NCBI GenBank assembly: GCA_945864585.1
Contig: CAMBCF010000018.1
Coordinates: forward strand, 1 to 53,298
Length of the DNA: 53,298 nucleotides
Source of the DNA: Bordetella parapertussis
GTDB taxonomy: Bacteria; Pseudomonadota; Gammaproteobacteria; Burkholderiales; SG8-41
Direction of reading: 5' to 3'
The position numbers were made by a program, and so were the translations under genes. The notes below the pieces were generated by a model that ran no database searches, was not told the DNA's origin, and saw only the letters and a list, made by a program, of their open reading frames with translations. The number at the start of each line of letters is the position of its first letter. Position 1 is the stretch's first letter. Positions 25,026-32,645 of this stretch are shown here, piece after piece.

Positions 25026-25991
25026 TTATTGCGGCTTGATGCCCACCATCCGTATCAGCTTGCCCAGTCTCTCGGTTTCTTTGCGCACGTGTTCCGCAAA
25101 TTGCTCTGGTGTTCCACCCAGTGGCGTACCGCCACGCGAAGCAATGCCTTTGAGCACAGTGGGTGAAGTCAGCGCCTTATTAATTTCTGCGTTTAACCGC
25201 AGCACGATATCGCGCGGCACACCTGCCGGTACCGCGAAGCCCGACCAGCCGGTTAATTCGAAGCCCGGAATGCCTGCCTCGTCGAGTGTCGGCAATTCGG
25301 GTAATGCCGCCGAACGCTTGAGCGAGGTGACGCCGAGAGCGCGCAACCGCCCGGACCGCACCAGCGGCAGCAACGACGCCATGTTGTCGCACAAGATGTC
25401 GATCTGGCCGCCGATGAGGTCGGAGACTGCTTGCTGAGTACCCTTGTAGGGCACATGAACAATCGAGGTGCCGGTCATGCTTTTAAACAGTTCCATCGAC
25501 AGGTGTGGCGTCGCCCCGATCCCGGAACTGCCAAAAGACAACTTGCCGGCGTTGGCGCGGGCATGTTCAATCAATTCCTTCACCGAACGCACCGGCAGCG
25601 ACGGTGACACGGTAAGCACGTTCAGGCCTGAAAAATAGGGGATGACCGGTTGAAAGTCCTTGGCAAAGTTGTAAGGCAGCTTCGAGTACAGACTGGGATT
25701 GGTGGCAATAAAGTTTGAGATATAGCCTAACGTGTAACCATCCGGCGTAGCGCGCACCAGCAACTCATAGCCGATAATGCCGCTGGCGCCGGGGCGGTTT
25801 TCAACCACCACTTGCTGACCCATCTGCTTGCTGAGTTCGTTCGCGAGTTCACGCGCGTTGATATCCGGGCTGCCGCCGGGTGCAGAGGGCACCAGCATGC
25901 GCACGGGTCGGGACGGGTAGGCTTGCGCGCAGGCGATGCCGGAGGCGAGTAGCGCCGTTGCGGCGGCGACGGGTAACGAGAGCTTGAGCAT
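25026..25991 (-). CDS. Bug-family TTT periplasmic solute-binding protein
   Basis: This is a 321-residue receptor. The signal peptide is MLKLSLPVAAATALLASG with cleavage near IACAQAYPSRPVRM. Family motifs are VPSAPGGSPDINARELANEL, VENRPGASGIIGYEL, YNFAKDFQPVIPYFSGL, VPYKGTQQAVSDLIGGQ and PTLDEAGIPGFEL, ending RLGKLIRMVGIKPQ. It is 150 bases downstream of the SDR gene and belongs to the minus-strand cluster whose two other Bug genes are at 27581 and 30631. The three are clearly different in sequence, so they may bind different ligands or act at different concentrations. No transporter membrane subunit is nearby. Confidence 0.9.
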   Translation of the reverse strand: MLKLSLPVAAATALLASGIACAQAYPSRPVRMLVPSAPGGSPDINARELANELSKQMGQQVVVENRPGASGIIGYELLVRATPDGYTLGYISNFIATNPSLYSKLPYNFAKDFQPVIPYFSGLNVLTVSPSLPVRSVKELIEHARANAGKLSFGSSGIGATPHLSMELFKSMTGTSIVHVPYKGTQQAVSDLIGGQIDILCDNMASLLPLVRSGRLRALGVTSLKRSAALPELPTLDEAGIPGFELTGWSGFAVPAGVPRDIVLRLNAEINKALTSPTVLKGIASRGGTPLGGTPEQFAEHVRKETERLGKLIRMVGIKPQ

Positions 25992-26141
25992 GGGATTGTT
26001 TTCCGTTCAAACAGGTTGGGGACATTCAGTCTGCCGCAGGCGCAGGACAAGACCTTCGGCCCTGGGACTCGGGCCAGCTGGACTGCACCTCGGCGTTACA
26101 TTGATTTACGGATGACCGCGATGGGATTCGTGACTGCGCTG

Positions 26142-26912
26142 TCAGACACCCGAGTTGGAGAGCCCGCCGTTGATATGCAGCGTTTGCCCGGTCACGTATG
26201 CGCCAGCCGGGCCGCACAGACTGCGCACCATGCCGGCGATCTCGAACGACGTGCCTCGGCGGCCGAGCGGAATATTGCTCGAACGATTGGGCAACTCGCG
26301 CCCGGGCGCGCGCGAGGTATCGATCTGCCCGGGAGATATGCAGTTCACGCGTATGCCAAACTCCGCCAGATCCTGTGCCAGGGCTTTGGTCAGCCCGACG
26401 ATCCCGTGTTTGGACGCCGCAACGTGCACGCGGTCCTTGAGACCCAGCAACGCAGTGACACCGGCGAAGGTGACGATACGTCCGTCGCCCGCCAGCTTTA
26501 ACGCGGGCAGGCAGGCTTTGGTGAAGACGAATGCGCTGTCCAGATTGGTGGACAGGACGCGGCGCCAGTCCTCGAAGCTGATTTCATCGACATGCACGTG
26601 CTCGCGAACAGCTGCATTGAGCACCAGGATATCGAGGCGGCCGAAACGCTTTAACACTGCATCGACCATTGTCTGTACCTGGGCGGGCTCGGCGACGTCA
26701 GCGGCATAGGCCTCGGCATCCGTACCCAACGCCTTGATTTCATCGACGACGCCACGCGCCTGCTCGATATTCGAGCGCGTGTTCACCGCCACCTTGGCAC
26801 CGCCCGTGGCCAGAGACAACGCGATCGCGCGTCCGATGTTGCGCGCAGCGCCGGTGACGAGCGCTACTTTGCCGGCGAACTCATCGCTTTTATGCATGCC
26901 GGGTTCGGTCAT
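26142..26912 (-). CDS. SDR-family protein with a degenerate active site
   Basis: This 256-residue short-chain dehydrogenase/reductase fold protein has a normal cofactor motif, VTGAARNIGRAIA (residues 19-31), ADVAEPAQV and the structural STNLDSAF Asn. The catalytic residues are replaced. The Ser position aligns with Gly151 in VTFAGVTALLG, and the Tyr of the YxxxK motif aligns with Val164 in HVAASK, though Lys168 is kept. The C-terminus, NCISPGQIDTSRAPG and VTGQTLHINGG, is typical of FabG-like members. Either chemistry is altered or the protein is non-catalytic. AAGGAG precedes the ATG. It sits between the CMD-family gene (69 bases upstream) and a Bug gene in the minus-strand catabolic cluster. 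Confidence 0.85.
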   Translation of the reverse strand: MTEPGMHKSDEFAGKVALVTGAARNIGRAIALSLATGGAKVAVNTRSNIEQARGVVDEIKALGTDAEAYAADVAEPAQVQTMVDAVLKRFGRLDILVLNAAVREHVHVDEISFEDWRRVLSTNLDSAFVFTKACLPALKLAGDGRIVTFAGVTALLGLKDRVHVAASKHGIVGLTKALAQDLAEFGIRVNCISPGQIDTSRAPGRELPNRSSNIPLGRRGTSFEIAGMVRSLCGPAGAYVTGQTLHINGGLSNSGV

Positions 26913-26981
26913 GGGCCTACTCCTTTAATTTATTCTGATGGATTGCTGCTGCGCGTATTGCAATGACGGCTGTGGCGGCGT

Positions 26982-27539
26982 TCAGCGCTCGATGCCGGTC
27001 GCGCCGGCCGGCACGTCGTAGAAGGCGAGCGTCATCGAAACGCTGCTGTAATGGCCCATCAGGGTGATCACGTCGGTAATGCCGACATGGCCGAGCGCTT
27101 CGACCGCGCGGTCATAAAGCCCCTTAGCCACCCAGCGCGAATGGGTGAGGCAGATCGCCATTTCGTAGATCACCTGTTCGCGTTTGTCGGAGAACGAGGT
27201 CGGCAAGCCCGACAGTATCGCCTCGACCTTGTCGCTCGGCAGCCCGGCCGCCTTGGCGGCCCGTTCGTGGGAACTGGTCGGATAGGCCGAATGCCATTTG
27301 CTGTTGATGACGTTGACCGCAATCTCGCGCTCGCGCTCGCTGAGCGAGTAGCCCTTGCGAAAATGCCCCCCGACCAGCCCTATCACTTTCGCCAGCCTTG
27401 GGTTATGCACATAAATTTTATTGGGGCCGGACAGACGGCCGCGCGCCTCGACCAGCGAGCGATAGCCTTCCTGCTGCTCCGGCGTCATCTGATCATAGGG
27501 AATCTCGGCATAACGTCCAAAAGTGGGTGTCTCGGCCAT
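26982..27539 (-). CDS. carboxymuconolactone decarboxylase (CMD) family protein
   Basis: This 185-residue all-helical protein fits the CMD/AhpD-like fold: YDQMTPEQQEGYRSLVEARG, then LAKVIGLVGGHFRKG, LSEREREIAVNVINSKWHSAYPTSSHERAA and a C-terminal LGHVGITDVITLMGHYSSVSM. The His of the core motif is kept, but the CxxC pair of redox-active AhpD proteins is absent, so a decarboxylase or isomerase-type role is more likely than peroxidase support. GGAGAC precedes the ATG at 27539. It lies 41 bases upstream of the end of a Bug gene and upstream of the SDR gene, all on the minus strand. In this context it may act on a ring-cleavage or dicarboxylate intermediate. Confidence 0.82.
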   Translation of the reverse strand: MAETPTFGRYAEIPYDQMTPEQQEGYRSLVEARGRLSGPNKIYVHNPRLAKVIGLVGGHFRKGYSLSEREREIAVNVINSKWHSAYPTSSHERAAKAAGLPSDKVEAILSGLPTSFSDKREQVIYEMAICLTHSRWVAKGLYDRAVEALGHVGITDVITLMGHYSSVSMTLAFYDVPAGATGIER

Positions 27540-27580
27540 AGTCTGTCTCCACAGTTTAAAATCTAAACGCTATGCAGAGT

Positions 27581-28540
27581 TTACTGCGGCTCGACGCCGG
27601 CAGCCTTGAGCGCTGTCTTCCACACCGCGAGCTGCTCCTTCAGATAGATCGTGAGCGCTTCCGGCGAGGATGATCGCGTCATGAGGCCTTGCTTTTGCAT
27701 AAGTTCCTTGATCGAAGGCTTGGCCAGAACCGCGACCAACTCCTTGTTCATGCGCGCGACGATACCGGGTGGCAGACCGGCAGGGCCGACAAAGGCAAAC
27801 CACGGGCCGATCGGCAGCTTTACCTGGCCCGCCTCCAGGAAGGACGGCACGTCGGGCATCAACGGGCTGCGCTCGTTCAAAGTGGTCGCAAGCACCCTGA
27901 GCCGGCCCTCCTTCGCGTGCGCCAGGACGCTGGTCGGAGTACCGAACATCATATGCATGCGTCCGGACAGCAGGTCAGGCATGGCGTCGGGCTCCGACTT
28001 GTAGGGAACGGAAAGCATCGCAATGCCGTTGCTCACCGCGAACGTGGCCGTCGCCACCAGGGCGTAGGTGTTGGCGGACGGATAGTTGAGTGCTTTCGGA
28101 TTGGCCTTGGCATGGGCGACCAATTCAGCGATCGATTTCACCGGCACCGACGGATGCACCACGATGAAGAAGGTGTTTTCGGCGAGGAAAGTGATCGGCG
28201 TGAAATCCGCCATCACATCGTACGGCGGGTCTTTGCGTATGTTGGGCACGACGGCGAGGGGGCTGTTGGTGCCGAACAGGAAAGTGTAGCCATCGGACGT
28301 CGAGCGTTTCACATCCAGTGCGGAGAGGGCGCCATCGGCGCCGGGCTTGGGGACGACGACGATATGCTGCCCGAGCGACAACGACAGATCCTGGCCGACG
28401 ATGCGGGCGAAGACATCGGTGGCCGAGCCCGGCCCGAACGGGAGGACGAACCTGATCGGCCTCGACGGATAGGGCTGCGCGTAGAGCGCGGCCTGCGGCA
28501 GGAAAAGAACTGCGGCAATCAGAGCAATCAGCTTTCGCAT
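27581..28540 (-). CDS. Bug-family TTT periplasmic solute-binding protein
   Basis: This is a 319-residue receptor. The signal peptide MRKLIALIAAVLFLPQAA is cleaved near LYAQPYPSRPIRFVLPFGPG. Motifs are SATDVFARIVGQDL, VVPKPGADGALSALD, YTFLFGTNSPLAVVP, YDVMADFTPITFLAEN, VPYKSEPDAMPDLLSGR and PSFLEAGQVKLPI. The canonical ENRPGAGG segment is altered to VPKPGADG. The FGTNSPL signature is shared with the Bug protein at 6920. It lies between the amidohydrolase-2 gene (137 bases upstream) and the CMD gene (41 bases downstream) in the minus-strand catabolic cluster. Confidence 0.89.
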   Translation of the reverse strand: MRKLIALIAAVLFLPQAALYAQPYPSRPIRFVLPFGPGSATDVFARIVGQDLSLSLGQHIVVVPKPGADGALSALDVKRSTSDGYTFLFGTNSPLAVVPNIRKDPPYDVMADFTPITFLAENTFFIVVHPSVPVKSIAELVAHAKANPKALNYPSANTYALVATATFAVSNGIAMLSVPYKSEPDAMPDLLSGRMHMMFGTPTSVLAHAKEGRLRVLATTLNERSPLMPDVPSFLEAGQVKLPIGPWFAFVGPAGLPPGIVARMNKELVAVLAKPSIKELMQKQGLMTRSSSPEALTIYLKEQLAVWKTALKAAGVEPQ

Positions 28541-28677
28541 CGAGAAAGGCCTCCACTGGGTCCGTGCCCGGCCGCTCGCTTAATGCGACGTTCACCAGGC
28601 AGCAATTTGGGTGGCTAAGATTACGCCGCCGCGCTCGCGGTTGCAACTCGCAATCCCGCGCTTGCGGGACGCTGCGG

Positions 28678-29673
28678 CTACAACTTCAGCAGCGCCTCCA
28701 GATTCTTCCACAGTATCCTGTCTTTTTCATCCTGCGTGAGAGACTTCAGGCTCTGCACCCAGCCTCCGGGCCCGGGCTTCCACGGCACGAAGGGCCAGTC
28801 ACTGCCGAGAACCACGTGCTCGGCGCCCACCCGGTCGAGCAGGAAACGCAGCGCTTCTTCGCTGCTGGTCACGGTGTCGTAGTACAAGCGCTTCTGGTAC
28901 TCGCTCGGCGGCAACGGGGTGCGTTGGCCTTCGGGGAGTCTTTCCCAGCCGCGGTCTAGCCGCCCCATCGCGTAGCATGCGGGGCCGCCGCCGTGGGCGA
29001 TGCAAATACGGATATCCGGGCACGCTTCCAGCACGCCACCGCAGATCAGCACCGCGGTGACGATCGCGTCGTCGAGGATGACGCCGAGACTGTTATAAAG
29101 CCCATGACGCGTCATGCGCTCGCGCAAAAAATTGTTTTGCGGTTGCGGGTGATAGAAGAGCACGGCGCCCATGGCTTCCGCGGCCTTGAAGAACGGCAGA
29201 AATTTCGGCTCGTCCCATTGTTCGCCGTTGACGTGGGTGTCGAGCTCAGCCCCCTTAAGGCCGAGCTTGGTGACTGCGCGCTCCAGCTCGTTGATGGCGG
29301 TCTTCACGTCCTGCATGGGTAGCGTGGCGAGCCCGGCGAAACGCGCAGGCCACTGGCGGGCGGTGGCGGCGATCTCTTCATTGACGTCGCGCGCCAGCGC
29401 CAACCCCTGCGCCGCGTCGAGGTGGTAGCCAAAGAACGGCGTGTGAACAGAGAGTACTTGCACATCCACGCCCTGTGCATCCATATCCTGCATCCGCTGT
29501 TCCGGCGTAAAACGCACCTTGGGCGAGGTCAGCTCGGTGCGCTTGCCGCCTCCCACCATGGCGCCGGCGCCAACGCCGGGTTCGTGCCGAAAACCGTACC
29601 ATTCCGCTTGCGCATCGGCGGCTTTTAATAGCGAACGCGGGACCACATGCGCGTGGATGTCGATGGTTTTCAT
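28678..29673 (-). CDS. amidohydrolase-2 family protein (ACMSD/resorcylate decarboxylase-like)
   Basis: This 331-residue metal-dependent TIM-barrel enzyme belongs to the family that includes ACMSD, gamma-resorcylate decarboxylase and 4-oxalomesaconate hydratase-like proteins. Metal-site motifs are IDIHAHVVP (His7, His9), VLFYHPQPQ, ICIAHGGGPA and VVLGSDWPF with the conserved Asp. These proteins usually decarboxylate or hydrate an unsaturated or aromatic carboxylate. Its ATG at 29673 overlaps the stop of the upstream dioxygenase gene in a TAATG junction, so the two are translationally coupled and probably act in sequence. The frame is open 41 codons further upstream inside the dioxygenase gene, but that part is a shadow. 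The substrate is unknown. Confidence 0.87.
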   Translation of the reverse strand: MKTIDIHAHVVPRSLLKAADAQAEWYGFRHEPGVGAGAMVGGGKRTELTSPKVRFTPEQRMQDMDAQGVDVQVLSVHTPFFGYHLDAAQGLALARDVNEEIAATARQWPARFAGLATLPMQDVKTAINELERAVTKLGLKGAELDTHVNGEQWDEPKFLPFFKAAEAMGAVLFYHPQPQNNFLRERMTRHGLYNSLGVILDDAIVTAVLICGGVLEACPDIRICIAHGGGPACYAMGRLDRGWERLPEGQRTPLPPSEYQKRLYYDTVTSSEEALRFLLDRVGAEHVVLGSDWPFVPWKPGPGGWVQSLKSLTQDEKDRILWKNLEALLKL

Positions 29674-30563
29674 TATGCGGCAACCGCTTGCTGTTCCACC
29701 GTAGGTGCATGCCCCATCAGCGTGGTCCGGCGCACGTCGCGCACCTCGTGGGCCGGGAACGGACGCCCGCGATGCATGGTCTGGCGGTTGTCCCACATCA
29801 CCAGATCATTCACCTGCCACTGATGTGAATAGACGAATTCGCGTTGTGTCGCGTGTTCCATCAGATCGCGCAGCAGCAGCCGCGCCTCCGGCAGTTGCCA
29901 GCCGAGTATGGTGCCGGCGTGGGACGACAGGTAGATCGATTTGCGCCCGGTGCGCGGCAGGATGCGCACCAGCCGCTGGCGCACGGGCTTGAAGCGTTCG
30001 CGCTCTTGCTCTGTGAACTCGCGGAAACCGATGAGATCGCGCGAGTACAGTTGCGAATGCTCGCATACCAATGGCTCGATCAATTCCCTGGTTTCGTCGT
30101 CCAGTGCCTCGTACGCAGCACCCATGTGCGCGAACTCGGTATTGCCGCCCTTCGAGGGTATGCGTAGTGCGCGCAGCAGCGAGTATTTCGCCGGCACCGC
30201 CTTGAACGACGAATCGGAGTGCCACAAACGATTGCCGATGGCGAACAGGCGCTTCCGATCATCGCGCCCGTACGGCTGGTTGTTGCCGTCGAGGTTCGAG
30301 ACGTCGGCGAAGTTCGGCGGCAAGCGGAAATCCGCGGCATTGCGCAGGCTGTTGTTGACGGTGTTTTCCAGCGGGCCCAGCGCTTGGGTGAAAGCGAGGT
30401 GCTGCTCGTTAGTCAGGGGTTGATCGTGAAATACCAGCACGGCATGGCGGTCCATGCCATCGTGAATTTCCTCTGCTTGAGCGGCGGTCAGCGGCTCGCG
30501 CAGGTCGATGCCGTCTACTTCGGCGCCGATGCACGTTCCCAGCGGGCGAACTCTAATGGACAT
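29673..30563 (-). CDS. TauD/TfdA-family 2-oxoglutarate-dependent dioxygenase
   Basis: This is a 296-residue Fe(II)/2-oxoglutarate dioxygenase. The N-terminus RVRPLGTCIGAEVDGIDLRE is typical of TauD and TfdA. The iron facial triad is visible as His115 and Asp117 in LWHSDSSF and His264 in WDNRQTMHRG, and an Arg cluster near residues 275-279 should bind 2-oxoglutarate. Family members hydroxylate sulfonates, aryloxyalkanoates, sulfates and other small acids, releasing a leaving group. GAGGAGA precedes the ATG. It is coupled to the amidohydrolase-2 gene through TAATG and follows a Bug gene by 67 bases, so it probably catalyses the first step on the imported acid. Confidence 0.9.
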   Translation of the reverse strand: MSIRVRPLGTCIGAEVDGIDLREPLTAAQAEEIHDGMDRHAVLVFHDQPLTNEQHLAFTQALGPLENTVNNSLRNAADFRLPPNFADVSNLDGNNQPYGRDDRKRLFAIGNRLWHSDSSFKAVPAKYSLLRALRIPSKGGNTEFAHMGAAYEALDDETRELIEPLVCEHSQLYSRDLIGFREFTEQERERFKPVRQRLVRILPRTGRKSIYLSSHAGTILGWQLPEARLLLRDLMEHATQREFVYSHQWQVNDLVMWDNRQTMHRGRPFPAHEVRDVRRTTLMGHAPTVEQQAVAA

Positions 30564-30630
30564 GATGCAAATCTCCTCGAATCAAAGTTTCAAAACAGGG
30601 GGGGTTCTTCAACGACCGCAAGCCAGCGCC

Positions 30631-31599
30631 TCAATCGGCTTTGGCGCCGGAAATCCTGACCTGCGTCCTCAATCGTTCGATTTCTATCGCAATAAACTGA
30701 TCAAACTGCGCCGGCGTACTTCCCACCGGCTCTTTGTCCGCCTCGGCAAGGTGCGCCTTGACAGCCGGCTGAGTCAGCACCTTCACAATCGCCTCGTTCA
30801 GTTTATTCACGATAGCGGCAGGCGTTTTGGCCGGCGCGGAAATGCCACCCCATGACGCCGTTTCATAGCCGGGCAGCAAATCGCCGATCACCGGAGCATT
30901 GGGCAACAGCGGCGAACGCTTCTTGCCGGTGACGGCGAGCGCCTTGATCGATCCAGCCCTGATATGCGGCAACACTTCGATCAGCGGCGCAAATATGGTG
31001 TGAATCTCGCCGCTGAGCAGAGCTATGGTCGCAGGGGCGCCGCCCTTGTACGGTACGTGCACCATCTTTCCCGCAACCATATTGTTGAACAACGCGGCGG
31101 CGAGGTGCTGCGAAGTGCCGTGTCCGCCTGAACCGTAGTTCACCGTGTGCTGGCCGCTTTTCACATAGGCAATGAACTCGGCGAGATTGGCGACGGGCAG
31201 GTTGGGGACCACCACCAGCACGTTGGAAGACGAAAAGGTTTGTGACACATGCGCGAAGTCGCGCATAAAATCGTAGCGCAGATTCCTGTACAGGCTCATG
31301 TTAGCCGCCATCGTGGCGCCTGAAACCAAATACGTGTAGCCGTCGGGAGCGGCGTTGGCGACCAGCTCTGCCGCGATATTGCCGCCTGCCCCGGGCCGAT
31401 TGTCGACCAGCAAAGTCTGACCGAGCACCGGTCGCAGGCCCTCCGCCAGCACGCGGGCGGTTTGATCCGTGCTGCCGCCGGCCGAAAAGGGAACCACCAG
31501 TCTGAGCGGCCGGGTAGGCCAGGTCTGGGCGAACACCGGGAATGCCGCCTGCGCCAACAGCAACACACCGCCGATCACCGCCCTAAGTAGCCTCAACAT
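30631..31599 (-). CDS. Bug-family TTT periplasmic solute-binding protein
   Basis: This is a 322-residue receptor. The signal peptide MLRLLRAVIGGVLLLAQAAF is cleaved near PVFAQTWPTRPLRLVVPFSA. Motifs GGSTDQTARVLAEGL, VDNRPGAGGNIAAEL, YDFMRDFAHVSQTFSS, VPYKGGAPATIALLSGEI and PVIGDLLPGYETAS are present. AGGGAGA precedes the ATG at 31599; 19 further open codons upstream are not part of the signal peptide. It is the first gene of the minus-strand catabolic cluster and precedes the TauD-like gene by 67 bases, so it is the best candidate for the receptor of that pathway's substrate. Confidence 0.89.
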   Translation of the reverse strand: MLRLLRAVIGGVLLLAQAAFPVFAQTWPTRPLRLVVPFSAGGSTDQTARVLAEGLRPVLGQTLLVDNRPGAGGNIAAELVANAAPDGYTYLVSGATMAANMSLYRNLRYDFMRDFAHVSQTFSSSNVLVVVPNLPVANLAEFIAYVKSGQHTVNYGSGGHGTSQHLAAALFNNMVAGKMVHVPYKGGAPATIALLSGEIHTIFAPLIEVLPHIRAGSIKALAVTGKKRSPLLPNAPVIGDLLPGYETASWGGISAPAKTPAAIVNKLNEAIVKVLTQPAVKAHLAEADKEPVGSTPAQFDQFIAIEIERLRTQVRISGAKAD

Positions 31600-31936
31600 G
31601 ATGGTCTCCCTGGTTACCGTCGCTGCACCTGCAAAACGCAGGCAATTCGCAGGCAATTCAACTCTGCCCTGTTCACATGTCTGCCCGATGACGGCGATGT
31701 CGCGTTGATCCGGCGCTGCCGATATTGGGCCTTATTCACGATAGCTTACTCGGCAATCTGGCGCCTTTCCAGTGTTATCGACAGCACGCTGCGTCAGGCT
31801 GTTGAGGCAGGACTTGCACTTCGCTGTAAGTGGTCCCTCGCCCTGAAGGGGAACGAGCTCCTTTGATCCGTATAAATGCCGATGCCACCACATCAGTTTT
31901 AATCGCCCCTTCGCGCTGCACCTGCCACCATGTTCC
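31600..31936. other. intergenic region without a recognised gene
   Basis: This stretch separates the start of the minus-strand catabolic cluster from the toxin-antitoxin pair. It should hold the promoter of the Bug-TauD operon on the minus strand, but no convincing hexamers were found. An open minus-strand frame crosses the gap and the antitoxin gene. Its translation is rich in Arg, Lys and Leu with no recognisable domain and is probably not a gene. Confidence 0.5.
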
Positions 31937-31950
31937 CGCGAAATTTCGCG
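31937..31950. promoter_or_regulatory. 14-bp perfect palindrome, probable operator of the toxin-antitoxin genes
   Basis: CGCGAAATTTCGCG is a perfect palindrome centred about 40 bases before the antitoxin ATG at 31984. It is followed directly by TAAGAT (31951-31956), which can serve as a -10 box, so a bound protein would block the promoter. Type II antitoxins normally repress their own operon through such a site. The promoter reading is an inference; the palindrome is seen directly. Confidence 0.5.
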
Positions 31951-31983
31951 TAAGATATCGTTGTAACGCAATGGAGAAAGCAC

Positions 31984-32190
31984 ATGACACAACTTCTTGA
32001 GCAGGCCCTGTTGGCGGTGGCTAAGCTTCCTGACCCGGAACAGGATGTGCTTGCGGCCCTCCTGCTTCAAGAAATTGCCTCGGAGCAACGGTGGTCGGAC
32101 GCCTTTGCGAAATCTCAGGGTGTTCTTGCGCGGCTGGCTGAGGAAGCCCTTGCGGAGCATGCTGACGGACAGACTCAGTCGTTCCCGTAG
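31984..32190 (+). CDS. type II antitoxin-like small protein
   Basis: This 68-residue acidic, helix-rich protein begins MTQLLEQALLAVAKLPDPEQ and continues DVLAALLLQEIASEQRW, SDAFAKSQGVLARLAEEALAEH. This pattern recurs in small antitoxins paired with RelE/ParE-type toxins. GGAGAA precedes the ATG. The toxin gene starts two bases after the stop, which is the usual antitoxin-toxin order. The protein should neutralise the toxin by binding it and may repress the operon through the palindrome at 31937. Confidence 0.75.
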   Translation: MTQLLEQALLAVAKLPDPEQDVLAALLLQEIASEQRWSDAFAKSQGVLARLAEEALAEHADGQTQSFP

Positions 32191-32192
32191 CA

Positions 32193-32462
32193 TTGAAATC
32201 CGAGACAACGGAAAAATTCAGGGCGCTTTTCTCGCGGGCGTCCGAGCCCATTCAGCGGAAGATACGGGCCGCGCATATTTTATGGTTAGAGAATCCCGCG
32301 CATCCATCGCTTCGGTTCAAAAAGGTTCATGAACGATTGCCTGTTTATTCCGCGCGTGTAGATCTCGATTGGCGGGTCGTTGGCGTAATGCGAGGCAATA
32401 CCGTGATCTGGTTTTGGGTCGGGCCTCACCAGGAATATGAGAAATTTCTAAAGCAACTCTGA
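32193..32462 (+). CDS. RelE/ParE-superfamily toxin
   Basis: The frame encodes 89 residues from a TTG at 32193 directly after the antitoxin stop. Features of the RelE/ParE fold are an N-terminal two-helix part (TTEKFRALFSRASEPIQRKI), a central LRFKKVHERLPVYSARVDLD segment and the C-terminal strands WRVVGVMRGNTVIWFWVGPH, QEYEKFL. Such proteins cleave mRNA on the ribosome or poison gyrase; which applies is not clear here. The weak start codon and minimal spacing would keep toxin synthesis below antitoxin synthesis. Confidence 0.75.
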   Translation: MKSETTEKFRALFSRASEPIQRKIRAAHILWLENPAHPSLRFKKVHERLPVYSARVDLDWRVVGVMRGNTVIWFWVGPHQEYEKFLKQL

Positions 32463-32519
32463 GCGCGTGCAGGCCGTGAGTCGAAGGATCTTTCCAGATG
32501 CTTCGCATGGTTAAACGAA

Positions 32520-32547
32520 CTGGATTCTGGCTTTCGCCAGAATGACG
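32520..32547. repeat. REP-like palindrome
   Basis: CTGGATTCTGGCTTTCGCCA followed by GAATGACG forms a hairpin (ATTCTGGC / GCCAGAAT). It belongs to the same repeat class as 1625-1650 and 1892-1974. It lies between the toxin gene and the Gfo/Idh/MocA gene and may act as a transcript-end hairpin. Confidence 0.55.
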
Positions 32548-32645
32548 AGCTGGGATTCATACGCTGTTCTCTTTATATCCAACGCCTTAAAATAGTGCCA
32601 TTGGTATCAGGAACCATACCGGGACCAGGCACGGAGAAGAAAATC

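Noticed and set aside
31732-32208. A 158-codon minus-strand frame across the toxin-antitoxin promoter
   Set aside because: It overlaps the antitoxin gene on the other strand, is rich in basic residues and has no domain; it is a shadow frame.
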